17,826 nt of DNA, taken from positions 1 to 17,826 of the forward strand of contig JAPLJW010000258.1 of assembly GCA_026388365.1 (NCBI GenBank). The letters are read 5' to 3'. The stretch comes from Deltaproteobacteria bacterium (GTDB lineage: Bacteria; Desulfobacterota; Syntrophia; Syntrophales; UBA5619). Below are positions 7,108 through 12,801 of the stretch, one piece after another; position 1 is the first letter of the stretch, and each line of letters begins with the position of its first letter. The notes under the pieces are model-generated. The model ran no database searches and was not told where the DNA came from. It was given only the letters and a program-made list of their open reading frames with translations. The translations under genes and the position numbers were made by a program.

Positions 7108-7917
7108 TTGTTAGCCCTGTCTGATAGTGAAATCCATCTCTGGTTTGCGTTTCCCGGCGAAACGGGAGATCCGCAAAAACCCGCTTCCGCCGGCTCCGTC
7201 CTCGATGACGGGGAGGAGGCCCGGATGAAGCGGCTCCATTTTCCGGATGGCCGCCACCTCTTCGGGGCAAGCCACACCCTGGTCCGAACGGCGCTCTCCT
7301 GTTACGGAGCAATCCCTCCTGATGCGTGGCGTTTCGTGGAGAATGCGCATGGGAAACCCCGGATCGATCCGGACTTCGATTCCTCCCCGCTTTCGTTCAG
7401 CCTTTCCCATACGAAAGGGCTGGCGGTTGTCGCGGTGACGGGGGGGGCGGATGTCGGGGTGGACGTGGAAAGGGCGGACCGTGTTGTCAACGCGGCAAGA
7501 TTGAGCAGCCGCTTCTTCTCGCCGGAGGAGGCCGCTGCGCTGCAGGAACTTTCCCCCGAACGGTTGCGGGAGCTTTTTTTTCTCTACTGGACCCTGAAAG
7601 AATCCTATATCAAGGCGCGGGGGCTTGGCCTTTCCCTGCCCCTCGACTCGTTTTCCTTCCGCCTTGCGGGGGAAATCCCCTTCCAGATCGGCTTCTCCGG
7701 CAATGACCCGGATGGTCCGGGGGGGTGGCGTTTTGTCCTGCTCAGGCCCATGCCGCAATATGTGGCGGCCGCCGGGGTCTCTTTCGCCCGGCCGGATCCC
7801 GTTCGAATCCGGTGTTTCCAAGCCCTGCCGTCGGGAGAATTTTCACCCCTGAGTTTTGAACCCGTGGGATTGTCGCCCGGCGTGGAAATCACGGATCATG
7901 CTTTCCTGGAAATGTAA
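7108..7917 (+). CDS. 4'-phosphopantetheinyl transferase, Sfp type
   Basis: The 269-aa protein moves the phosphopantetheine arm of coenzyme A onto a serine of acyl or peptidyl carrier proteins in the cytoplasm. Family motifs are GKPRI near 82-86, SFSLSHTKGL near 96-105, the Mg-binding GVDVE at 117-121 (Asp119, Glu121), and WTLKESYIKARGLGL at 161-175 with the catalytic KES. The start is a TTG at 7108, supported by agggaggag at 7095-7103. No in-frame ATG keeps the N-terminal domain. The C-terminus runs about 35-40 residues beyond usual Sfp length (about 225-235 aa). No carrier-protein or synthase gene is visible nearby, so the partner could be fatty acid, polyketide or other carriers encoded elsewhere. 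Confidence 0.88.
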   Translation: MLALSDSEIHLWFAFPGETGDPQKPASAGSVLDDGEEARMKRLHFPDGRHLFGASHTLVRTALSCYGAIPPDAWRFVENAHGKPRIDPDFDSSPLSFSLSHTKGLAVVAVTGGADVGVDVERADRVVNAARLSSRFFSPEEAAALQELSPERLRELFFLYWTLKESYIKARGLGLSLPLDSFSFRLAGEIPFQIGFSGNDPDGPGGWRFVLLRPMPQYVAAAGVSFARPDPVRIRCFQALPSGEFSPLSFEPVGLSPGVEITDHAFLEM

Positions 7918-7935
7918 CAACTCCCTTTATTCCCC

Positions 7936-7964
7936 TTGACAGCGCCCACGGGCTGTATTATGGA
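7936..7964 (+). promoter_or_regulatory. Promoter ahead of the cobalamin riboswitch
   Basis: TTGACA (7936-7941) is followed after 17 bp by TATGGA (7959-7964); TATTAT at 7956-7961 is a better -10 match but only 14 bp away. Transcription would begin just before the aptamer at 7975. Confidence 0.5.
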
Positions 7965-7974
7965 TTAGACCATT

Positions 7975-8132
7975 CCTGCGGGTCGCCCGGATGGGCGATG
8001 AGGGAAGACGGTGCGATTCCGTCGCGGTCCCGCCGCTGTAACCGGCGACAAAGGCCGCCAAACGTCACTGTTTGAAAAAACGGGAAGACGCGGCCGGAGG
8101 ATGATCCGGAAGCCAGAAGACCTGCCCGCAGG
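7975..8132 (+). promoter_or_regulatory. Cobalamin (B12) riboswitch aptamer
   Basis: The closing stem P1 pairs cctgcggg (7975-7982) with cccgcagg (8125-8132). The conserved core is present: gagggaagacggtgcgattc near 8000-8019, the cgcggtcccgccgctgtaac block near 8024-8043, and the B12 box agccagaagacctgcc at 8111-8126. It binds adenosylcobalamin or another corrinoid and controls the downstream corrinoid genes from the nascent RNA. It lies 58 bp after the transferase stop and 136 bp before the cobC remnant. Confidence 0.93.
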
Positions 8133-8203
8133 CTCTCCTGTTCGATTGGCCCTCGCGGAGAGGGGTCGAGCGGCTGCGGAAACGGTTGAGGATGGAATAC
8201 GGC

Positions 8204-8236
8204 ATCCCCACGTCGAAAGGCGCGGGGATTTTTTGT
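8204..8236 (+). terminator. Riboswitch expression-platform terminator
   Basis: The stem atccccacg (8204-8212) with cgcggggat (8221-8229) has one A-C mismatch and is followed by T-rich sequence. An alternative hairpin, ggatg (8190-8194) with catcc (8203-8207), would use up the left arm, so the two structures exclude each other, as expected of an attenuating switch. ctctcc (8133-8138) with ggagag (8157-8162) forms another hairpin directly after the aptamer. Confidence 0.75.
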
Positions 8237-8267
8237 TTTTTAAGGGCCTTTCGGAACTGAAGGCGTT

Positions 8268-8417
8268 ATGGCGAACCAACTGATCCTCATCCGCCACGGC
8301 GATCTCGGAAACCGTTATCGGGGTCGATATGTCGGCCGGACGGATGCGCCCCTCTCCGCGGAGACGGTGCGGCGCTCGCTCCGGATGGACGAGATTTATA
8401 AAATCATGGGAATTTGA
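8268..8417 (+). pseudogene. cobC: Truncated alpha-ribazole phosphatase (CobC-like histidine phosphatase), N-terminus only
   Basis: ATG 8268 opens a 49-codon frame starting MANQLILIRHGDLGNRYRGR. This holds the phosphoglycerate-mutase-type RHG catalytic motif (residues 9-11) and continues with YVGRTDAPLSAE. After about residue 32 similarity stops, and the frame ends at TGA 8415-8417, where a full protein would have about 200 aa. The second catalytic His and the rest are absent. A dispersed repeat follows. Position directly after a B12 riboswitch fits cobC, which removes the phosphate from alpha-ribazole phosphate in nucleotide-loop assembly. This is almost certainly a dead fragment. Confidence 0.75.
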
Positions 8418-8458
8418 TGACACCCTTTCGGCCGTTTTCCATGATGCACTCAACCCGG

Positions 8459-8570
8459 GGCGGCTTCGCAATAAACCCCGGAGGCAAGGCGCGTGAGTCC
8501 GCAGGAGTGAGGCGTACTTTTCCCGTACGCCGCAACGACGAGGAACGAAACGCAACGCAGCATACGGGCC
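8459..8570. repeat. Dispersed palindromic intergenic element
   Basis: A 7-bp stem (ggcgtac 8511-8517 with gtacgcc 8525-8531) lies in a longer stretch rich in gcaaggcgcg, gaggcgta and cgaggaacgaaacgcaacgc. The sequence gaggcgta preceded by an aggag motif and gcaaggcgcg recurs in reverse orientation in the element at 396-539. It occupies the gap between the cobC stump and cbiB, so it may mark or have mediated the deletion there (inference). Confidence 0.55.
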
Positions 8571-8589
8571 TATTCCGGAGTCGCCACCG

Positions 8590-9507
8590 ATGAGGATAGA
8601 GATCCAGATTCTGATCGCCCTTCTGCTCGATCTCGTGCTGGGGGATCCCCGGTGGCTGCCCCATCCGGTCCGCCTTATCGGCCGTCTCATCGCTGCGTTG
8701 GAAGGGCCGGCCCGGCGGGCGATCCCGGACGCGCGTCTCGCGGGAAGCGTGACGGCGCTCGCCGTGATCCTGGTTGCGGCCCTGACAACGGGTGCGATGA
8801 TCGCGATTGCGGGATGGATCCACCCCCTCCTCGATGACGCGGTCTCGATCCTCCTGCTCTACACGACGCTTGCCGCGCGGGACCTCGCCGACCACAGCAT
8901 CGGGGTCTACCGGGCGCTCGAGAGATTCGATCTGGCGGAGGCGCGGCGTCTCGTCTCGTGGCTGGTCGGTCGTGATACGGAACGGCTGACTGAGGCGGAG
9001 GTCGTTCGCGCGACCTTGGAGAGCATCGCCGAGAACACCGTGGACGGGATCATCGCCCCGCTCTTCTTCGCAGTAATCGGAGGGCCGGCTGCGGCGATGG
9101 CCTACAAGGCGGCAAGCACGCTCGATTCAATGATCGGGTACCGCAATGAGCGCTACATCGATTTCGGCCGGACCGCCGCGGAGATCGATGACGGGGCAAA
9201 CTATATCCCCGCGCGTCTCGCGGCGCCCATCATCGCCGCCGCCGCGGCGCTTACGGGCGGCCGGGCCGCCGCCGCCTGGAGAATCGCCCGGCGCGACGGT
9301 CGAAAACACATGAGTCCCAATGCGGGGATCGCGGAGGCGGCGTTTGCCGGGGCGTTGGGAATCCGTCTGGGGGGCGTCATGCAACGGCGGCTCGCACGCG
9401 GGCAGATCGTCTCCGCGAACCGCATGATGTACGCGGCGACGGGAATCGCCGCGGCGGTTTTCCTCTCGGCGCGCTGGGGAATCACCGCGCTTCTGAAAAT
9501 GGGGTAA
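8590..9507 (+). CDS. cbiB: Adenosylcobinamide-phosphate synthase CbiB
   Basis: This 305-aa inner-membrane protein attaches (R)-1-amino-2-propanol O-phosphate to adenosylcobyric acid late in B12 synthesis. Typical blocks are all present: DLVLGDPRWLPHPVRLIGR at the N-terminus (about 14-32), ATLESIAENTVDGIIAPLFF (about 142-161), YKAASTLDSMIGYRNERY (about 172-189) and MSPNAGIAEAAFAGALG near 238-254. There are several hydrophobic segments. Start ATG 8590 follows ccggag (8575-8580). Length is close to the usual 310-325 aa. Unlike cobC and cbiA it appears intact. No cobD-type gene for making the aminopropanol phosphate is found beside it. Confidence 0.93.
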   Translation: MRIEIQILIALLLDLVLGDPRWLPHPVRLIGRLIAALEGPARRAIPDARLAGSVTALAVILVAALTTGAMIAIAGWIHPLLDDAVSILLLYTTLAARDLADHSIGVYRALERFDLAEARRLVSWLVGRDTERLTEAEVVRATLESIAENTVDGIIAPLFFAVIGGPAAAMAYKAASTLDSMIGYRNERYIDFGRTAAEIDDGANYIPARLAAPIIAAAAALTGGRAAAAWRIARRDGRKHMSPNAGIAEAAFAGALGIRLGGVMQRRLARGQIVSANRMMYAATGIAAAVFLSARWGITALLKMG

Positions 9508-9565
9508 ATAGCGGGGAACAGGAATTCTTTTACGATTTCGTAAAAAGTCGTAATTTGCCTCTTTT

Positions 9566-9693
9566 GTCATTCCGGGCTTGACCCGGAATCCAGGTGTAGG
9601 GTGCGTCTTGACGCACCGCTCCTTTTTGGGGTGCGTTACGGCTTCCGCCTGACGCACCCTTCATCTCTGGATACCGGCTTTCGCCGCTATGAC
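9566..9693. repeat. Nested intergenic palindromes: one element inserted in another
   Basis: An outer element starts gtcattccgggcttgacccg at 9566 and ends ctggataccgg…gctatgac at 9693, giving inverted ends of the widespread GTCATTCC/GGAATGAC type. Between its halves (about 9594-9660) lies a second element. It begins with an almost loop-free hairpin (gtgcgtc tt gacgcac, 9601-9616) and ends with another gacgcaccct. It separates cbiB from cobO by 252 bp in an otherwise tight operon. Nothing else was recognised in that gap. Confidence 0.7.
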
Positions 9694-9759
9694 GGTTTGG
9701 GGAACTTTTTACCGGGCCATTATTCCGGAAAGCATCAGGATGGAAGGGGGTCTAAATCT

Positions 9760-10287
9760 ATGGATGAGGCAGGCAGGATCCTGATCTTTACCGGCGACGG
9801 GAAGGGAAAAACGACGGCGGCCCTGGGGATGGTCCTCCGGGCGCACGGCCATGGCATCCCGGCCGCGGTCATCCAGTTCGTCAAGTCCGATACGAAGACC
9901 GGCGAGTTTGCCGCATTACAAAAAATGGCCGGCGTCGAGATCGTCGTGACGGGCCTCGGCTTCGTCCCGCGCCCGACCGATCCGCGCTTCGCGGATCATT
10001 GCCGGGCGGCGGAAGAAGGTCTCCGGATCGCCGCGGAGGCGGCCTTCTCGGAACGCTATGGACTGGTCGTTCTCGACGAGGCCTGCACCGCCGTCTCCCT
10101 GAAATTGCTGGCCGAGGAGGCTGTCCTGGCGGTTCTGCGCGATGCAGCTCCCGGCGTCACCATTGTCATGACCGGCCGGGGCGCCACGGAGGGGCTGATC
10201 AACGCCGCCGACACGGTTTCCGAGATCCGCTGCATCAAGCACGGATTCGACAGCGGCCGGAAGGCCCAAAAGGGGGTGGAATTCTGA
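9760..10287 (+). CDS. cobO: Cob(I)yrinic acid a,c-diamide adenosyltransferase (CobO/BtuR type)
   Basis: The 175-aa protein adenosylates the cobalt of corrinoids using ATP. The P-loop GDGKGKTT is at residues 12-19. Further family blocks are VIQFVKSDTKTGEF near 41-54 and the LVVLDEACTAVSLKLL stretch near 104-119, followed by VTIVMTGRGATEGLINAADTVSEI near the C-terminus. I chose ATG 9760, preceded by ggaaggggg (9742-9750), over the longer frame from 9601, because the extra N-terminus is encoded by the intergenic repeat. It is co-directional with cbiB and overlaps the cbiA remnant. Confidence 0.93.
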   Translation: MDEAGRILIFTGDGKGKTTAALGMVLRAHGHGIPAAVIQFVKSDTKTGEFAALQKMAGVEIVVTGLGFVPRPTDPRFADHCRAAEEGLRIAAEAAFSERYGLVVLDEACTAVSLKLLAEEAVLAVLRDAAPGVTIVMTGRGATEGLINAADTVSEIRCIKHGFDSGRKAQKGVEF

Positions 10288-10910
10288 TAACCCGAACACC
10301 AACGTTCGTCATCGCCGGAACGCACAGCGGGGCGGGGAAAACCTCCTTCACCCTCGCGCTGGCCCGCGCGTTCGCCCGCCGGGATCTGAAGGTCCAGACC
10401 TTCAAAGTGGGTCCGGACTTCCTCGACCCGACCTGCCTCGCCCGCGCCTCCGGCCGCCCCTGCTACAACCTCGACAGCTGGATGGCCGGAACGGACCATT
10501 GCCTCCGTCTCTTCGCGCGGGCGGCGGCGGACGCCGACTGCGCCCTCGTCGAGGGGGCGATGGGACTCTTCGACGGGGCGGATGCGGAAAGCGCAGAGGG
10601 AAGCACGGCGGAGATTGCCCGCCTGCTGGACGCCCCCGTAATTCTCATCGCGAGCGTCCACGGGATGGGCAGGAGCTTCGCCGCCCTGGTCCAGGGTTAC
10701 GCGACCTTCGAAGCGGGTCTCCATTTTGCCGGGATCGTTGCAAACCGCTGCGGCTCGGAGCGCCACGCTGCGTGGCTTTCCGACTCCCTCCGGGCAGCCG
10801 GCCTGCCGCCTTTTCTGGGGGCGATCCTCGCGAGTTACACGCATCTCCACTACGCCTCCCAACCGGCGGCGGTCGCCCGTTTTCTCGAACGATGCGGAGG
10901 TACGCCATGA
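10287..10910 (+). pseudogene. cbiA: Cobyrinic acid a,c-diamide synthase with start lost and in-frame internal deletion
   Basis: The frame encodes about 207 residues where CbiA proteins have about 450-480. The N-terminal ATPase part is clear: FVIAGTHSGAGKTS (P-loop), VGPDFLDPTCLARASGRPCY and VEGAMGLFDG, running to LPPFLGAI. The sequence then jumps directly to LASYTHLHYASQPAAVARF, the extreme C-terminus of the family. About 230 residues are missing, including the class I glutaminase domain with its Cys nucleophile. No ATG, GTG or TTG opens the frame near the cobO stop; ATA at 10287, in TGATAACC, stands where relatives would have a TGATG stop-start overlap. The downstream overlap with cbiC (ATGA) is kept. 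Ammonia-dependent residual activity cannot be excluded, but I call it broken. Confidence 0.8.
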
Positions 10911-11596
10911 ACGAGATCACGAAACGCCCGCTGATCCGCGCCTTTCTCGAAGCGCCGCTGAGCGGACCGGAGATCGAGACGAAGTCAATGGATATTATCG
11001 ACCGGGAGGCCCCGCCGCACCGGTTCTCCGCGGCGGAGTGGCAAATCGTGCGCCGGATGATCCACACGACCGGCGATTTCGGAATCATGGAGGCGGTCCG
11101 TTTTTCGCCGGACGCAATAGCCGCGGGTGTCGCGGCCCTTCACGGCTGCCGGTCGCTTATCGTCGATTCGAATATGATCCGTTCGGGGATCTCACTCGCC
11201 CGATTGCGGGGCGTCTGCGGGTTCTACCGCAAAGAGAGCCTTATCTGCCATATCGCCGACGAGGATATCGAACGGATGGCCCGGCGGACCGGCCTCCCCC
11301 GCTCGCTTCACGCGATTGAGAAGGCGCGGCCCTTTATCGCCGGGGCGATTGCGGCCTTCGGAAACGCCCCGATTGCGCTGATGGAGCTCAACCGGATGAT
11401 CGTCGAGGAGGGGCTCCGGCCGGCCCTCGTCGTCGCGATGCCGGTCGGCTTCGTCCACGTCGTGGAGAGCAAGGAGGAACTGATGGCGCAGGGCGTGCCG
11501 TACATCGCTCTTGCCGGCCGCCGCGGGGGAAGCCCGCTCGCGGTGAGTGTCATCCATGCCCTCTGCGGCCTCTCGGGCGCGAAAAAGAAAATATAG
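10907..11596 (+). CDS. cbiC: Precorrin-8X / cobalt-precorrin-8 methylmutase CbiC (CobH)
   Basis: The 229-aa protein shifts the C11 methyl group to C12 to form (hydrogeno)cobyrinic acid. Family features visible are SGPEIETKSMDIIDRE near 19-34, the catalytic His53 in RRMIHTTGDFG, DSNMIRSGISLARL, the ENAPIAL-like FGNAPIALMELNRMI, and VVAMPVGFVHVVESKEELM, ending with a GGSPLAVSVIHAL stretch. ATG 10907 overlaps the cbiA stop by ATGA, showing translational coupling, and a cggagg ribosome site lies at 10895-10900. Length is normal (about 205-230 aa). It appears intact even though its upstream neighbour is broken. An aggagg (11595-11600) at its very end is cut off from the next gene by a repeat element. 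Confidence 0.94.
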   Translation: MNEITKRPLIRAFLEAPLSGPEIETKSMDIIDREAPPHRFSAAEWQIVRRMIHTTGDFGIMEAVRFSPDAIAAGVAALHGCRSLIVDSNMIRSGISLARLRGVCGFYRKESLICHIADEDIERMARRTGLPRSLHAIEKARPFIAGAIAAFGNAPIALMELNRMIVEEGLRPALVVAMPVGFVHVVESKEELMAQGVPYIALAGRRGGSPLAVSVIHALCGLSGAKKKI

Positions 11597-11602
11597 GAGG
11601 TC

Positions 11603-11713
11603 ATTGCAAAATTCAAAAAAAAGGTGTCACCCCCGCGAAAGCGGGGGGCCAGAAGTTCTTGAAAAGACTGGATTCCCGCTTCCGCGGGAATGACAATTTC
11701 GGGATTTTGCAAT
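11603..11713. repeat. Intergenic element with 10-bp inverted ends between cbiC and cbiX
   Basis: Perfect inverted ends attgcaaaat (11603-11612) and attttgcaat (11704-11713) enclose two hairpins of the GTCATTCCCGCGAAAGCGGG type: cccccgcgaaagcggggg near 11629-11647 and attcccgcttccgcgggaat near 11672-11691. It lies directly after an aggagg at 11595-11600 that now has no start codon, so it probably inserted between an old ribosome site and its gene. cbiX uses a second site at 11721-11725. Another ttttgcaatgacctc occurs at about 16671. Confidence 0.7.
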
Positions 11714-11732
11714 CACGTCGCAGGAGAAACAG

Positions 11733-12191
11733 ATGAATCCACACGTTGATGACAAGCGGGCCGTGATCCTGATCGGCCACGGAAGCCGCGCCGCGGGCGC
11801 CGACGACGACATGGAAAAAATCGCGGCGGGGTTGCGGAAAAAATCAGGCAGGATCGTCGAGACCTGCCGGATGTCCGACAGGGGGATTGCTTTCACCAGG
11901 GCGTTCGAGAGTTGCGTCGGGCGGGGGGCAAAGGAAATAATCGTCCTTCCCTATTTCCTCCACTTCGGCATCCATCTCCGCGAGGACATCCCGCAGATCC
12001 TCCGGAAGGCGGCGGAAAGACATCCGGAGGTTCGGTTGGTCCTGGGAAAACACCTCGGCTACGACGACGCCCTCGTCAACCTCGTCGCGAAACGGATCGG
12101 GGAGTCGGAAGGTCTCTGCGATGTCCGGAAACTCGCCCCCGCGCCGATCGACCGCCGTATGAAGGATGCGCCGGAGGAGAAGCAACCATGA
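11733..12191 (+). CDS. cbiX: Sirohydrochlorin cobaltochelatase, short CbiX type
   Basis: The 152-aa protein inserts cobalt into sirohydrochlorin at the entry of the anaerobic B12 pathway (or acts on iron for sirohaem). It has the single-domain CbiX-S architecture, which works as a homodimer. Catalytic His16 lies in ILIGHGSR; the second metal-site region is ILPYFLHFGIHLREDIPQIL-like, here IVLPYFLHFGIHLREDIP near 81-98. The tail LAPAPIDRRMKD extends a little beyond the usual 120-135 aa. Start ATG 11733 follows caggaga. The stop overlaps a following ATG by ATGA, so a coupled gene once followed, now only a stub. Confidence 0.9.
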   Translation: MNPHVDDKRAVILIGHGSRAAGADDDMEKIAAGLRKKSGRIVETCRMSDRGIAFTRAFESCVGRGAKEIIVLPYFLHFGIHLREDIPQILRKAAERHPEVRLVLGKHLGYDDALVNLVAKRIGESEGLCDVRKLAPAPIDRRMKDAPEEKQP

Positions 12192-12276
12192 CCCCGCTTC
12201 ACGGAAACAGGGAGACATCTGTCCAATCTTTTCCGGAGGAGATGTCAGCATGATTGATAAGCGCAAAAACTCATAA
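12188..12276 (+). other. Two tiny coupled frames, probable stubs of deleted operon genes
   Basis: ATG 12188 overlaps the cbiX stop and opens a 21-codon frame (MTPLHGNRETSV…EEMSA, stop 12251-12253). A second ATG at 12250 overlaps that stop, is preceded by ccggaggaga (12233-12242), and gives only MIDKRKNS. The overlapped starts and a good ribosome site are what real operon genes have, but the products are too short to assign. I infer they are the starts of deleted cbi genes; this is not proven. Confidence 0.4.
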
Positions 12277-12280
12277 AGCC

Positions 12281-12306
12281 GTCACTCCTGCGAAAGCAGG
12301 AGTCCA
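12281..12306. repeat. Half of a GTCATTCC-type intergenic palindrome
   Basis: The hairpin actcctgc gaaa gcaggagt (12284-12303) lies in gtcactcctgcgaaagcagg followed by agtccag, the left half of the family seen at 9566 and 11628. A degenerate right half with gattcccgc and gggattcgcgggaat follows up to about 12371. It stands exactly between the cbiX-side stubs and the cbiG tail, that is, at a deletion join. Confidence 0.6.
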
Positions 12307-12375
12307 GAATTGTTTTCGCCTACCGGATTCCCGCGCCTGTCCAGGACGCAGATCCGGGATTCGCGGGAATTTTCG

Positions 12376-12570
12376 CATTCCGATTTTGTAGCAGAAAAGG
12401 TGAATCTGCCGGCCGTCGCCGAACCGGCGGCGCTGCTGGCGGGAATGAAGACCCGATTCATTTGCAGAAAGAAAACGACCAACGGAATCACGATCGCCCT
12501 CGCCCGGGAAGGCTTTCCGTGGTCGGAATCGGCTTCGGCGGTCCGTTACACCCGCTGCGCTTCAGACTGA
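12376..12570 (+). pseudogene. cbiG: CbiG C-terminal remnant (copy 1)
   Basis: The frame ending at TGA 12568-12570 contains HSDFVAEKVNLPAVAEPAALLAG, read here as SDFVAEKVNL and PAVAEPAALLAG, then TRFICRKKTTNGITIALAR. This is the C-terminal domain of cobalt-precorrin-5A hydrolase CbiG (…FVAEkvGvpsVAEPAALLA…K…g.TvAiA). Only about 50 of roughly 330-350 residues are present. Upstream sequence is intergenic repeat, not cbiG. The enzyme opens the ring lactone and releases acetaldehyde in the anaerobic route, and this fragment cannot do so. The end of the frame overlaps the start of a cbiH remnant, as expected of adjacent operon genes. Confidence 0.75.
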
Positions 12571-12578
12571 TGTGGTTG
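12462..12578 (+). pseudogene. cbiH: CbiH N-terminal remnant (copy 1)
   Basis: In the frame opened by TTG 12462, GRLSVVGIGFGGPLHPLRF (12507-12563) resembles the first strand and glycine loop of cobalt-precorrin-3B C17-methyltransferase and related SAM-dependent precorrin methylases (g.l.vVGiGpGgp…Tlra). Similarity ends about 20 residues in, followed by unrelated sequence that runs into a transposase fragment. The overlap with the cbiG tail mirrors the second copy at 15185-15267. Confidence 0.6.
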
Positions 12579-12650
12579 CGCAGCAGCTTTCTTTCCGCAA
12601 TGCGGAGGAGTGATCAAGGGAAATCAGCGGTTATTGACGGTATCCACGAG

Positions 12651-12801
12651 TCAGCAATTCTCAAGATTGAAAGCAGCGGCACTTGCAGGAGAATGCCGGT
12701 GATATTCGTGGCCGCAGTCTTTGCATTTCACACGGGCGAACCCGTTGTGGATGTCGCCGCTATCCGGATACTGATAAATCACTTGCTGGATGGGATGTCC
12801 G
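12651..12801 (-). mobile_element. IS91-family (Y2) transposase fragment, zinc-binding N-terminal region
   Basis: The minus strand from about 12801 down to the stop at 12651-12653 encodes QQVIYQYPDSGDIHNGFARV followed by KCKDCGHEY. This matches the N-terminal zinc-finger region of IS91/IS801-type transposases (…dCGDlhhGFARVrCpdCgHEyLLAFSCK). A one-base shift then allows AFSCK.R.F in another frame, so the fragment is also frameshifted. The catalytic HUH domain and both element ends are missing. It lies directly after the diguanylate cyclase stop and near the cbiH break, marking a rearrangement point. Confidence 0.7.

Noticed and set aside
9601..9759. N-terminal extension of cobO
   Set aside because: The 53 codons are encoded by intergenic repeat sequence. 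ATG 9760 with its ribosome site gives the normal family start just before the P-loop.
11617..11705. Possible CRISPR-like array among hairpins near cbiC/cbiX
   Set aside because: Only two dissimilar hairpins in inverted orientation with no regular spacers; they fit a dispersed palindrome, not direct repeats.
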